DNA of 64,000 nucleotides. Source: Protopterus annectens (lineage: Eukaryota > Chordata > Ceratodontiformes > Protopteridae). The stretch covers positions 1,115,338,682-1,115,402,681 of the forward strand of contig NC_056733.1 of NCBI RefSeq assembly GCF_019279795.1, read 5' to 3'. A model generated the notes under the pieces. That model searched no databases. It saw nothing but the letters and a program-made list of their open reading frames with translations, and was not told where the DNA came from. Made by a program: the position numbers and the translations under genes. Within the stretch, counting starts at the first letter, position 1. The number at the start of each line of letters is the position of its first letter. Below are positions 1 to 11,390 of this stretch, piece by piece.

Positions 1-4
1 GACC

Positions 5-208
5 ATGGGGGCAGGAGTGACTGCCATTGATGAATCAGGCATGAATGTTTTGAACCAGGTGCAAGTGGATGTTAGGGGCATGGTTATTGGTAATAATACT
101 ATGGGCGTTTTGACACCTCATAAATCCTCTGCTTATGGTATAAAAGGAGATTCAAGTATGATGAATAACACTGGAGCGAAGCCCAAACAGAATTACTGTA
201 TTAGCTAG
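5..208 (+). pseudogene. Open stretch upstream of Penelope-like RT
   Basis: A 67-codon open stretch in the same frame as the first RT block that starts at 314. It ends in TAG at 206-208 and is followed by a low-complexity GAA-rich run (about 276-300). It has no motif I recognise. Because it lies just upstream of the RT in the same frame, it may be the N-terminal extension of the Penelope-like protein cut by a stop. It could equally be non-coding 5' sequence. Confidence 0.3.
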
Positions 209-313
209 GGTTTTCCAGCACTGCCAGTGCCAGTCAAATTGAAACAGCACCTGTACGAGTGAGAGAGCAGACAGCCAGAGCAGGAAGAAGAAGAAGACGG
301 AAGTTTAAACAAC

Positions 314-2635
314 TTGCTGGTTGTTAATATCTCAGGTGTTGCATTGAGTCCCGAGCAACTGACTGTTTTGAATAAGGGCTTGACCTTTGTTCCTGCGCAA
401 CCCCCGAGATTGAATGAAATTGTAAAAGACTTGAGATTGTTTGGAAGGAATGTGATGATGAGGAAAATGTTTGGTACTGGAGAAGTAGATGGGCAGAATG
501 TATCTAGATTGAGGAAACTGAGTACGTTTGTTCCTCCTCTACACCCTGTTGTGGATTCCTACATAAAGACATGTGAAGGTGAAATAGCCAAGGCTTTAAA
601 TGAAGGAAGAAGGAGGGACTTCTACAACCTTACTAAAGATGAACAGTTAGCACTTGAGCATTTGAAGAATATGCCCGACATTGTGATCAGGCCTGTGGAC
701 AAAAGGGGTGCGGTCGTGGTATTGACAAGTACTATGTACAATTACAAAATGAGATACATGTTGTCTGATGTGAGCACTTATGTTGAAGTAACCCTACATG
801 AAGTTAACTCTGTTATGAATGTGGAGAATACGATTGAAGAGTTATTCAGGTCACGAGTAATCATGGAAGATACCTACCAGTTTGTCAAGACTGTGGAACA
901 TGAAATTCCAGTGATTAAAGGGTTGCCAAAGGTGCACAAGGAGAAGGATGATCCACCTTTTAGGCCGATTGTTTCCAGCAGAGGTTGGGTAACAGAATGC
1001 ATGTCAATCTGGGTAATAAAGACAACTGAAACCAGCCTTGGACCATGCACCAGTGGTGTTGAAAGATGCTGCCCATTTTTTGACATAATTATCCAGATAT
1101 TTAACTGACCAGCAGCCACCTCCATGTTTGATCTTGGGTACACTAGATGTCAGCAGTCTGTTTACTGTCATAGCTAATGCGGTGGGGATTAAGGCAGTTA
1201 AGGATTTCTTGATTCAGAAGAATATTTGTTCCCTAGATAAAATTACACAGATTTTTGACTTTCTTGGCTTGATTCTACACAACAATGTGTTTATGTATGG
1301 AACGAAATATTACCTGCAGAAATGGGGAGTAGCCATGGGGACACCCTGTACCAATACGTATGCCAAGGTGTTGGCACAGTGGGAAGAGCATTTTATCTAT
1401 GGTACTGGTAACCCATGGAAGGACTATGTTTGTTTTTTTACAAAAGGTTTGTTGATTACTTTTTTATTCTTTGGTTGGGGCCAGAGGAACAGCTGATTGA
1501 TTTTGTTCCCCATTTACAACAGAGTAACTCTTATCTGAATTTTTTGGTTAATTATAGCTCGGAAGCAATATCGTTTTTGGATATGGAAGTCTCTAAAGAT
1601 GATCAAGGTTTATTACAAACAAAGATCCATAGGAAAAAGTGTTGGAAGAATACATTTTTGGAACGAGGGAGCATGTACCCTCCACATGTTTTTGGGAACA
1701 TCATGAAGGGTCAAGTTATGCACTCCTCTAGATTATGTACCCAGGATGAGATGCATGAAAGAGAGAATGGGTTTTTGTTGTCTTGTTTTCAGAAGCAGGG
1801 TTACTCTAGAAGGGCAGTAGAGGCTGTAAGACGAGAACATCATACATGGAGATGGAATTCTGCAAGACCTTTGTTCAGAGGTGGTAATGAGGAGTGCACT
1901 TCGGAGCAAGATTTCCAGTCAGACAGTAATATGGGGTCCAGGAATGGCAAGTCATGTCCTAGACTTGTTCTTCGCTATAACAGTGACATGAACAAAATTA
2001 GGAAGATATTATGTGAAAATTGGAAGATCCTCCAGTCGGATGATGGCATCAAGGAGGTTGTTGGTTCAGCTCCTGCTTTTGCTTTCAGGAATGTGGCAAA
2101 TTTGAAAGATTGCTTTGCAAGGATTTCCCTGGGGGAAATGATGGATATAATCAATGTGGATTTGAATGGGTAGGCACATTCCCATGTGGACATTGTAAAG
2201 GATGTGTCTACATTGGTAGATCAAATAGTTTTCTGCATCCTGTTACCAGGCGTATTTTTTGTCTGAGAGGTTTTGCTAACTGCAGGACCAAGGACTTGGT
2301 CTGTATGGTGAAATGCCAGTGTTGTGTATCATTCTATGTTGGCAAGACCAATAGAATGTTGAAAGAAAGGGTCTTGCAATATTGTAGAGATATTAGGTCT
2401 GGAAATTAACGTAATGCACTGGCACAACATGTCAAGTGGTATCCCAATCATAACTTTAAATTTATGGTCCTGCAGATATGCACTTTGTTCAGGAGAGGAG
2501 GTGATATCCTTAAGAACTGAACAGGTTGAAGTAGATTGGATTGCTAATCTTCAAGCTGATCATACGCCTGGGCTGAATAGTGTATTACCACTGAAGCCCG
2601 TGCTGAGAGGCCGTAGACCCTGGCAAAATTTCTAA
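314..2635 (+). pseudogene. Penelope-like RT / GIY-YIG endonuclease, frameshifted
   Basis: Degraded polyprotein of a Penelope-like element. Seen in order: a conserved N-terminal block (VALSPEQLTVLNKGL, about 335-400), the block RPVDKRGAVVVL (about 690-725), LPKVHKEKDDPPFRPIVSSRG split around 925-985, motif A as LGTLDVSSLFT (about 1131-1165), GVAMGTPC (about 1327-1350), and the catalytic box as RFVDYF where the family has two Asp, so one metal-binding Asp is Tyr here. Then SFLDMEVSKD (about 1570-1600), a Cys-rich linker (CGHCKGC, about 2187-2207) and the endonuclease core CMVKCQCC...FYVGKTNRMLKER (about 2302-2370). At least four frame changes (near 1100, 1430-1496, 2110-2170 and 2410) break it. 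The first open stretch begins without a clear ATG. In life it would copy the element's RNA at a nicked target; this copy cannot. Confidence 0.85.
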
Positions 2636-2656
2636 TTGGTTATTTTAATGGGAGTG

Positions 2657-3120
2657 TCCCACAAGGTTCTGTCTTGGGACCTCTCTTGTTCGGTATTTAC
2701 TTTTCTGAGGTACAGGCCAACGTGGGAGGACTATGGCTCACCAAGTTCGCAGATGACTGCAAACTGGGCGCCATAATCGACTCTCCAGCTGGCACAAACA
2801 TCCTTCAAAAAGGTCTCACAGAGACGGATAACTGGTGCCAGAGCCATGGTCTAAAGCTAAATGCCAAAAAGTGTATAGTCATACCCTTTGGCAAAAACAA
2901 TGTACCCACAAATTACCACATAGGTGGTAACACATTAAGTACAGACAAAGTAATTAGGGATCTGGGGACCCAAGTTGATAGCAATCTCTCCTTTGACAAC
3001 CACATTGCCAAAATGGTTAGAAAGACCTTCTACATAGCCCACCTCATCATGAAAGGCTTCACATCTAGATCAAGAGAGGTAATCGTGCCCCTTTATTCAT
3101 CCCTCATCAGGCCCATCATA
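2657..3120 (+). mobile_element. CR1-like LINE internal fragment (RT palm), 464 bp
   Basis: This stretch aligns without gaps to 5232-5695 of the CR1-like LINE downstream; I count three mismatches. It encodes the RT palm: GPLLFGIYFSEVQ, then the catalytic box FADDCKLG (about 2743-2766), then HGLKLNAKKC. Both ends are abrupt: the fragment carries neither the LINE 3' end nor its 5' part. Left flank is Penelope-like sequence. An internal fragment with no 3' end is not what simple target-primed reverse transcription leaves. Confidence 0.9.
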
Positions 3121-3766
3121 CTTGTGTTTACACTGGATATTTGTGTTTTAAAAGTGAATGGTTTTCTGTGTACGTATAGATTTGAAAAAGAGTCTTAGTA
3201 CTCGAAAGAGCTCATCCTTTTAACAAACGAGTCATTTTTATATGTGTCGTAGTGGATCCTTTGGGTTTCCTTGCCGACCTTAGCAGTATGGTGGAAAAGG
3301 GGAGAGGCTAAGGTTATAATGTTGGAAGGACCAGAGAGCATCCCTCAAATATTGTTTCAGGAAGAAGTGCCTAACTTTTTGAAGCACATTAGTAGTCCGA
3401 TCCACCACATTTTGTTACAGTAGATGTTACTCCCGAGAAGAATAAACACACAAAAAAAGTTATGTTTATCATATTGATCTTTGTTGCTGTAGCCTCATCT
3501 ATATGGTTTATATCCTGTCAAACATATAGCAGCCGACTAGCTTCCAAAGCTTTAAGGCATCTTCCATGTGCTCAAACCATTAGGCAGCTCTAGGTGAGAT
3601 CCCTAAAAGCACAGGTGTGGGCAAAAAGCCCTCCAGAGCTTTCCTGCGAATGAGGAGAGCACTCTTCCACAGGCTTTCAAGGATCAACGGTCAACTTGTG
3701 CTGTTCCTTTTCTGGTCAGATAAGTTCCCTTTGAGGGAAAAGTCTTCCACATAAAAAAATGTATTG
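3121..3766. other. Non-coding spacer
   Basis: No coding potential or known repeat recognised. The sequence right after the CR1 fragment may be the tail of the Penelope-like element into which the fragment was placed. It ends at the left terminus of DIRS-A. Confidence 0.4.
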
Positions 3767-3900
3767 ATCTGATGTCAATTTTCATTCTGTCCTCAACTTA
3801 TGGGTTCAGATCCGTTGCAAAAGCTCGTGGCATCCAGAAAACTCTCGACCTACTCCCTTACCCACAGTGCACCAACTCCAAGTACCTCAGATTTCATTTG
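3767..3900 (+). repeat. DIRS-A left inverted terminal repeat
   Basis: Reverse complement of 14212-14388 with substitutions. It shares the ATTTTCATTCT block, CTTATGGGTT, GCAAAAG...GTGG and AGTACCTCAGAT. The outermost ~40 bases also pair with the first half of the internal complementary region at 13972. Confidence 0.8.
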
Positions 3901-4231
3901 CCACTTCCAGTGAAAGAGATGTTTTTCAGTGCTCTCAAGCAACCCTTCATAATTGAGAAAAGTTAACAGTTATTTATTTTAAAAAAAAAGTCATTTTCTT
4001 CCTTTTTAGTCTAATTAGAGAGAAGAGGAATGAAGGTCAGCAGGACTAAGACAGAATATATGTGTGTGAATGAGAGGGAGGATAGAGGAATGGTGAGGAT
4101 GCAGGGAGTAGAGGTGGCGAAGGTGGATGAATTTAAGTACTTGGGATCAACAGTTCAGAGTAATGGTGAGTGTGGAAGAGAGGTGAAGAAGAGAGTACAG
4201 GCAGGATGGAGTGGGTGGAGAAGAGTGTCAG

Positions 4232-6151
4232 ACAGGCGTCCAGTCTGGTGGACCCCAGCCATAAATAAACTGTACAACAGAAGGAGGAAACTTCTACATG
4301 ATAGAGCAAAATCCCTAAAAGGGAAGGCATCTCTGATCAGTACTAGCAAAAAATTACCATCCCTCATAAAATCCTCCAAGGCCAGCTTCGAGAGAAAAAT
4401 TGCACAGAACACTAAAGACAATCATAAGGCTTTTTTCAGTTATGTTAGGAACCTGGGATGCAACTCCCAGACTTGTTCTGAGTTGATTCTAAACGACAAA
4501 AAATACACTGAACCCACAGACATTGCCAATATCCTGGCAGACAGGTTCAGTGCAAACTTCTCCACCCCTCCCCCCCAAAAGAGCAAGTATCTATCCCGGC
4601 AGAGTGCAGCCTCAAACATCTCTGATGCTCAGGTGAAGGCCGCCCTCTCCAAAGCAAAAAACACTGCTTCCATGGGACCAGATGGCGTCCCGGGTTGCGT
4701 CCTACATGAACTCCAAGAAGAACTAATCCCTCAAGTAAAACTGCTGTACAATCTCAGCCTCACTACAGGATATGTGCCCAAAGAATGGCGTATAGCAACA
4801 GTGGTCCCACTCCACAAAGGTGGCACCTCTACGGACCCTGGAAACTATCGCCCCATAAGCCTGACTAGCCTAGTCTGCAAGGCTATGGAGAGGATCATTA
4901 TGGAACTCATAAACAAAGACATTGGGGACCTACAGACACTAGATCCTACCCAATTTGGCTTCGTCAAGGGCAGATCCTGCCTTTTGAACCTGGTCGACTT
5001 CTTCGAAACAGTCACCAAGGCCATAGATGAAGGGAAAGGTAGTCCACACAGCCTGTCTGGACCTCGCAAAGGCATTTGACACAATACCCTACTCGGGCAT
5101 CATAGATAAACCATCCAGCCTAAATATAAACCCCTATGTCACAAGATGGGTCGCAAACTGGCTCAAAGACAGAACCCACAGAGTCAGAGTTGCTGGAGCC
5201 ATGTCAGACTTGAGACCGGTCACAAGTGGCATCCCACAAGGTTCTGTCTTGGGACCTCTCTTGTTCGGTATTTACTTTTCTGAGGTACAGGCCAACGTGG
5301 GAGGACTATGGCTCACCAAGTTCGCAGATGACTGCAAACTGGGCGCCATAATCGACTCTCCAGCTGACACAAACATCCTTCAAAAAGGTCTCACAGAGAC
5401 GGATAACTGGTGCCAGAGCCATGGTCTAAAGCTAAATGCCAAAAAGTGTATAGTCATACCCTTTGGCAAAAACAATGTGCCCACAAATTACCACATAGGT
5501 GGTAACCCATTAAGTACAGACAAAGTAATTAGGGATCTGGGGACCCAAGTTGATAGCAATCTCTCCTTTGACAACCACATTGCCAAAATGGTTAGAAAGA
5601 CCTTCTACATAGCCCACCTCATCATGAAAGGCTTCACATCTAGATCAAGAGAGGTAATCGTGCCCCTTTATTCATCCCTCATCAGGCCCATCATAGAATA
5701 CAATGCCCCCTTTGGGATGTACCTTACCCGACACCTGCAGCAATTAGAAAGATCCCACAAGTACCTCAACAGGAGGATCAAGGGACTCAAACAGATGCCA
5801 TATGCTGCTCGGTTAAAAAAACTCCAGCTCTACTCAGTTGCATACCGCCTACATCAAGGCGATCTATGCCTGACATATAAAGCTATGTCCAACCCAGAAT
5901 TAATGGACATGCTCCACCTCAATAAATCTAAATCCCTTAGAGCCACGCGCTCGAGGGACTTGAACCTCAGCACAGAAATAAATAGAACGTGCTGGAGGGA
6001 CAGATTCATAACCCAGAGGCTCCCTTCGCTCTGGAATAGAATTCCAATTCATGTTAGGCAGAGCACCTCACTGACTCTCTTCAAGAAGAATCTTGATGAG
6101 TGGTGGGGGATCGTAGGTTTGTCCCGGGGATTACTTCCGTGTCACTATTAG
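4232..6151 (+). pseudogene. CR1-like LINE ORF2 (reverse transcriptase part), one frameshift
   Basis: Reverse transcriptase and C-terminal region of a CR1-group LINE. RT blocks seen: MGPDGVPGCVLHEL (about 4672), WRIATVVPLHKGG...DPGNYRPISLTSL (about 4790-4870), FGFVKGRSC, LDLAKAFDTIPYSG after the shift (about 5061), TSGIPQGSVLGPLLFGIYF (about 5225-5280) and catalytic FADDCKLG (about 5320-5343). The C-terminal block is CWRDRFITQRLPSLWNRIP. Only one frame break is evident, an extra A in GGGAAAGG at about 5035 compared with the copy at 63640. The endonuclease and ORF1 are missing by 5' truncation. For a dead LINE copy it is well preserved, so the insertion is probably recent. Confidence 0.85.
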
Positions 6152-6276
6152 ACAGAGGCACAGTAAACTAAACTTTAAAAAGGGCACAGTATACTCAAAT
6201 CAAGGGGTGGTGTAAGCCAAACACAATCGGGCTAGGCTTATAAATGCCCCAGGGCAGATAGCCTAGTATGAACCTA
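4232..6276 (+). mobile_element. CR1-like LINE, 5'-truncated, nested in RTE-like LINE
   Basis: Starts in the region between endonuclease and RT (RRPVWWTPAINKLYNRRRKL) and runs through the RT to the LINE 3' UTR. It aligns along its length with the copy at 62858-64000, and its 3' part aligns with the fragment at 49690-50128. The 3' end is near GCCTAGTA at about 6260-6268. Confidence 0.85.
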
Positions 6277-6766
6277 GGAGTGATTTGTGACAGACGAGTA
6301 CCAGTAAAAGTGAAAGGGAAGGTCTACAAGAGGGTAGTGAGACCAGCTATGTTATATGGGTTGGAGACAGTGGCATTGACAAAAAAGCAGGAGTCAGAGC
6401 TTGACGTGGCAGAGTTTAAGATTTTAAGATTTGCACTGGGTGTGACGAGGATGGACAGGATTAGGAATAAGTATATTAGAGGGTCAGCCCAGGTTGGAAA
6501 GTTTGGAGACAAAGCCAGAGAGGCAAGATTACGTTGGTTTGGACATGTGCTGAGGAAGGATGCAGAGTATATTGGGAAAAAGATGCTAAAGATGCAGCTG
6601 CCAGGTAACAGGAAAAGAGGAAGGCCTAAGATAAGGTTTATGGATGTGGTGAGAGAGGACATGCAGGTGGTTGGTGTGACAGAGCAAGATGCAGAGGACA
6701 GGAAGAAATGGAAACAGTTGATCTGCTGTGGCGACCCCTAACGGAAGCAGCCAAAAGAAGAAGAAG

Positions 6767-6993
6767 TGTTTTGTACTGCTCTTTTTGTCTTAAACGTCTC
6801 TCTTCGTACTAGTCTACTTCTTTCGTACTATTGCTAGTACTCTTCCCTGTCTCACACTTTTCAGTATACTTCCCTTTGTGAATACCATCATTGGTAGTAT
6901 TTTCCTTTCCTCTTATAAAAAAAAATTATATATAGCTTTATATATTTCTAAATATTTTTCTGTCATGTTTCTTTTACCTGTCACAGTGTCAGG
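6767..6993. other. DIRS-A 5' untranslated region between RTE insertion and gag
   Basis: T-rich non-coding stretch that in other DIRS copies (for example 43560-43740 in C) lies between the left terminal repeat and gag. The RTE-like LINE inserted just upstream of it. Confidence 0.55.
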
Positions 6994-9420
6994 ATGGCAG
7001 AGAAACTGTCTGGTTTCAAGAAGTGTACTAAATGCGGTCATAAAATACCGCTTTCAGATACATTCCTTATATGTTTACTGTTTGGTACCTCATCACCTCA
7101 AGGAGGACTGCTCTATTTGCCACTCTTTCAATCCTAGAACTCTTGTGGAGTATAAAAATTAATTCTTAAAGGGTTGCTTCCATCATCTTTTCTGAGGCCT
7201 TATCTGGAGCTTCCTCTGAGAAAACTAAAAAGACCATTTCTCCCATTACTTCTACAGCTTCTACAAAATCGTCTAAGAAATCTACGAAAAGACCGCTTTC
7301 AGATCCGACTGATTCTTTGGATCCTAAAAAGAAAATGTCAAAGTTGCAGGATCCGACTTCACACTCAGATCCAACACTCATGATGAAGAGCTATTGGATC
7401 CAACTTCACAATCAGATCCGAAGCTTGAGAAACCTGAGCATATGTTGGATCAGACTTCAGATCTGACACCAAAAATGTGAGATCTCACAACTCATTCCAT
7501 GCCCAGAGGACTGGATACTCCCCCTCAGTGGATCCTGTTCCATCTAGAGTCTCTTCTCCATTTTTGGAGAGACCTAGGTCTCCTTCCCTCAGTTCCACTC
7601 TCTCTTCCAGGAGCCTTATAGAAGAAAATGTGGAAATGTTAATGAGAAGGATTCTCTCAGCACAGAGCATGTCAAGTGTTACATCGGCTGCTACCCTTTT
7701 GGGTCAGGAACTCTGACCTTCCACCACTCCCCCTGTGCAAGTTCCTCCTCAGTTCCATTCCCTATCTTGGAGATACTGAAACTGAGTTGTCCAGGTTCTT
7801 CTGCATCGGATATGAGAGTATCCTTATCCTCTGATCCAAAGCTTGTTCTGAGCTGTTCGGTAACTTCAGATCAGGAGAGCTCTCAGAACCACAGATGCCC
7901 TGTCAGGTCTGGGGTGTCACAGTCAACTCCAAAGTTCTTGGAGCCATCTCTGCACCTCGAGGCCTCAGCACAGGTTAGTTCAGCTCCAACATCAGCCTTG
8001 GGGAAGTTCTCCTTGGAGCAGGGAGGGACTTTGGTGCAAAGGCTTGCCCTTATGGATCTGGGGTCCTGTTCCTCTCTGGGGGGATCTACCTTTGAGGTGA
8101 TGGACAGAGCTTTGTCAGCATCCTCGACAAAAATGGTTCCCTTCCACTTGGATCCTCAGTCAACAAACTTGCCACCTCTTTGCTTAGAGTCTCATCTACC
8201 CTCTCCACAGGGACAACTGATACCGAAACCCCAGGCTTTCCAGCAGCGTCTTTCTACCTCTTCTGAAAGCTCCCCAGAGCACCCCACTGAAGATGTCCCT
8301 TAGATGAGAACATGCAAGAGAAATCACTTGGACTCTCCCGAGGAGTCCGTAACTGAAGACACAGACTTTGAAGAAGGTGTAGGGTCCCCACGTTCCCCTC
8401 CTGAAGATGTCCAGTTTGGAGACATTATTGAAATCCTGAAACAGAGAGGAGTGCAAGAAATCCAGCAACCCTTCATTGGAGGAGTTTGTGTTCATGGAGG
8501 GGTTCGGTACTGGCCCGTCTACCTCCTGGGTGACTCCGCCCACCGATGACCTCCTAGATTTGATCTCACGGCGGGCATAGAATGCCACGGACACCATTGA
8601 ACCAATCCTCCGGAGACCAGGCAAAATTTTAACAGCAGCAGAGAACTGAGTTTTGGACAAAAGGAGTGCCTTTTTATACCATGGTCATGGCAGCGACACA
8701 AAAAAGGAACTATCGGAAGAGAGTTCCATTGTCCATCCTCTGAGCAAGTAGTCTCGGTTGATGGACAGATTTGGGAAGTGTGTCTGTGCTTCAGCAACCT
8801 TTACCTTAAGGTCTCTGAACTGTATGGCACATTTCACTAGCTTACAGAGAGATATAGTAAAGGAACTCTTGATATCCTTTCAGGATCCATTTCTGAAGAT
8901 GTACAGGCATCTGTTACTTCTCCGTTAGCTGCCCTGCAATTGATCTCCAATTCTTCCACGAGGTTAATTTCACATGCAGCCAAAGAAACTTCAAGGGCAG
9001 CGGGTTCTGGCGTTTCCATAAGAAGACATGCCTGGATACACCTATGTAATTTTGTAGAGTCCTTCTGGTCTTCGTTTTTCAATGCCCCCTTTGATGGAAC
9101 ATCTTTGTTTGGCTTCAAAGTTAAGGACACTTTATCCAGGTGTGAAAAGGATGGAAAGACCTTGTCTGCAGTGGATGTTTACTTTCTCCATGCCTCAAAG
9201 ATCCTTCTTCAGGAATCAGTGAGGTACTGGAAAATGTGGTTCAAAAAGTCCCAGGGTCATTTCCAAGACATGCATGGAGGAGGTTCCCCTAGGGGTAGAC
9301 GGGGGAACTCCAGTGGTAGACACTGCCCTTGAGGCAGAATTGGCCCACAGAACCGTGGGCCTAGAGATTCCTTTTTTCGACAGACCCTTCCAGAACTCCT
9401 GAAAGGAGGTGGGATTGTCC
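6994..9420 (+). pseudogene. DIRS-A Gag-like ORF1, heavily decayed
   Basis: Begins MAEKLSGFKKC at 6994 with the remains of the N-terminal Cys/His motif seen in other copies (CTKC...SDTFLIC; the His is Phe here). The middle is Ser/Pro-rich. Recognisable blocks shared with B and C are CKRNHLDSPEESVTEDTDFEEG (about 8312-8377), SPPEDVQFGDIIEILKQRG, then RAAGSGVSIRRHAW (about 8995-9036) and DGTSLFGFKVKDTL. A short Gly/Arg-rich tail (GGGSPRGRRGN) ends near 9330. Many frame changes and stops separate these blocks. Role by family: structural/nucleocapsid protein of a DIRS element. Confidence 0.75.
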
Positions 9421-11390
9421 CCCTCTGGAGGCAATCAGATGTCGATTATCCCTGCACCAGAGAGTCTGGTTAGAGATAACATCAGATACACGGGTCCAGA
9501 GGATCATTTCCAGAGGTTAGTTAATGCCCTTCTCCATTTCTCCTCCAGTCTCAAGAAAAATCCCTGATGTTCCACCAAGTCAGAGGGAGCAAGCAGCACT
9601 TCACATACAAAAGCTGCTAGAAAAAGAGGCATCCAACAGGTCCCTTCATAACAAATAGAATCCGGAACTTACTCAAGATTCTTTTTAGTTCCAAAGAAGG
9701 CAAGGGACTGGAGATCAATCTTGGATCTCCGCAACTTGAACAAATCAGTTTGATGCACCACGTTTTGGATAGTCATGGTTCAGTCCATTCTCTCATTTGT
9801 GGGCAAGGATGACTGAATGTGCTCTGTAGACCTTTAGGATGCTTACTGTCACATAAAAATGAATAGGCACTCAAGAAGGTATTTATGCTTCCAGCCAGGA
9901 GCCAGCCCTTACCAATTCAGAGTTCTACCCATTGGCCTCACCACAGCCCCCTGAGTGTTCACCAAATATATGGCAATAGTGGCACCTCACTTAAGACTGC
10001 AAGGATTCCTAGGGCTTCCATATATAGGTGACTGGTTCATTACCGCCCTGACCAAGCATCAAGTAATAGAGGCAATAAATCAGGTTTTTCAGACATGCTG
10101 TTATGTGGAGATAACCATAAACTACAAAAAAAATCTCACTTGGAACCTACTCAAAAGTTGGAGTTTGTAGGAACCTTGCTGCACACAGTCACTGATACTT
10201 TCAGTGCCTCCTCTAAGAGTTAAAACCTTAAGAACACAGGTCAGGAAAATAATCTGCGGCACCAAAATTTCTGCCCACTTGGTTCTTCAAGCCCGAGGAT
10301 CAATGGCAGCAGCAATAACTCTAGTACCTTTAGCCAGGTTTTGCATGAGAATTCTACAATGGATTCTAGCCACACAATGGTCAGTACTTTGCCAACCAAT
10401 AACCAATGTCAACCCTGATACGTATTACACAGATTTCCAAGAGAGATTTCAGGTGGTGGATTCAATCAGAACAGGTCCTACAAGGCCGTCCGTTCATTCT
10501 CCCTCAGCCCAAGGCCATAGTGACCACGAATGCTTCCCAGTTAGGGTGGTGGGGCATTACCTGGGGAAGATGGTCCAAAGCACTTGGTCCCCAAAGAGGC
10601 CAGAGCAGTGCTTTTAGCATATCAGGCATTTCAAGAAGCTCTCTGCTTGGGGACTATTGCAGTTCAAATGGACAGTATGTTAGTAGTTTGGTACATCAAC
10701 AAACAGGGAGTAACCAAATCGTACCCCTTGTGTCGAAAAGCACTCAGAGTGTGGCAATGGGTGATGTCTTCCAACCGCTTTCTCATAGCAACGCACATTC
10801 CAGGGAAGTGCAGTGTGATAGCAGACAAGCTGAGCAAGTGCATTCTTCTACCTCACGAATCGTCTCTCAACCAAAACGTGGCGATTATGATTTTTTGTCA
10901 GTGGGGCCAGCCTTGCTGTGATCTTTTCGCTTCTCCCCTGAACAAGTGCAGCAGCTACTTCGCCCTGATCCCCCCACAGGGGGAGTCACCAAGGGATGCT
11001 CTACTTCACAACTGGCCTTCCGGCCTTCTTTATGCCTACTCACCAATCCTTCTAATAAACAAGTTTCTGCAGAAAGCTGCCATGTTGAAGAGAATAGATG
11101 TCCTCAGTTTCTGCAGAAAGCTGCCATGTTGAAGAGAATAGTTGTCCTCATTTCACCTTTCTGGCCTCGACAGATATTTGGTTCCCCTTCCTTTGGCCTC
11201 ACTTACTCCACTAACCATGGATTGTGGATCTGCCTCCAGACCTCCTGTCTCTCCTGACAGGCATGATTCATACAGACATACTGAACCTCAGGCTGACTGC
11301 CTGGCTTCTCCGATTCCATTAGTAGATGGACAACTTATGATGTCTTCTCCAGGCCATCAAATACTTTTATTTTCACATAAACTATGAACA
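9421..11390 (+). pseudogene. DIRS-A RT-RNase H-methyltransferase ORF2, decayed
   Basis: Read in pieces: DVPPSQREQAALHIQKLL (about 9568), a decayed RT middle, then RNase H in 10584-11132 with AIQ(V)MDSMLVVWYINKQG, AHIPGKCSVIADKLSKC and the methyltransferase-like start CCDLFASPLNKC (about 10915-10950). The RT catalytic box region (about 10020) has lost its frame. The C-terminal block survives as ISPFWPRQI. A 44-bp tandem duplication at 11063-11150 disrupts the methyltransferase-like part. The frame one base back is also open over 10406-10921, as in every other copy here. Confidence 0.75.
11063..11150 (+). repeat. 44-bp tandem duplication
   Basis: Two adjacent copies of a 44-bp unit starting GTTTCTGCAGAAAGC (11063 and 11107), nearly identical. 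The related copies B and C have a single unit here, so the duplication is private to A. Confidence 0.9.

Larger units (their letters stand above)
1..2640 (+). mobile_element. Penelope-like element, 5' side cut by window edge
   Basis: A Penelope-like retroelement fills the first 2.6 kb. Pieces of one protein are read in order across shifting frames: an N-terminal region, a reverse transcriptase of the Penelope type, and a C-terminal GIY-YIG-like endonuclease. The RT-endonuclease order with no RNase H is the family signature. The left end lies outside the window or cannot be seen. The right end is unclear because a CR1 fragment abuts it at 2657, and the sequence after that fragment may be the rest of its 3' UTR. 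Confidence 0.85.
4024..6766 (+). mobile_element. RTE-like LINE 3' portion, split by a CR1-like LINE
   Basis: C-terminal part of an RTE-type ORF2 in two pieces. The first, 4024-4231, reads MKVSRTKTEYMCVNERE...FKYLGSTVQSNGECG...RRVS. The second, 6277-6741, resumes GVICDRRVPVK...AMLYGLETVALT...MDRIRNKYIRG...ARLRWFGHV...GRPKIRFMDVV and ends CGDP plus stop. The 3' tail ends in a short AAGAAGAAG run (about 6755-6766), usual for RTE elements. The 5' end is truncated inside ORF2, as in most LINE copies. Joining the two pieces restores a continuous family-like reading, so the CR1-like element landed inside it. I rest the RTE assignment on remembered family sequence, not on a search. Confidence 0.75.

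Noticed and set aside
3772..3966. 64-codon ORF at 3772-3966
   Set aside because: It coincides with the DIRS-A left terminal repeat and has no protein similarity I recognise.
4030..5079. Long single ORF starting MKVSRTKTEYM taken as one LINE protein
   Set aside because: It is a chance in-frame join of RTE-like sequence (to 4231) with an inserted CR1-like LINE.
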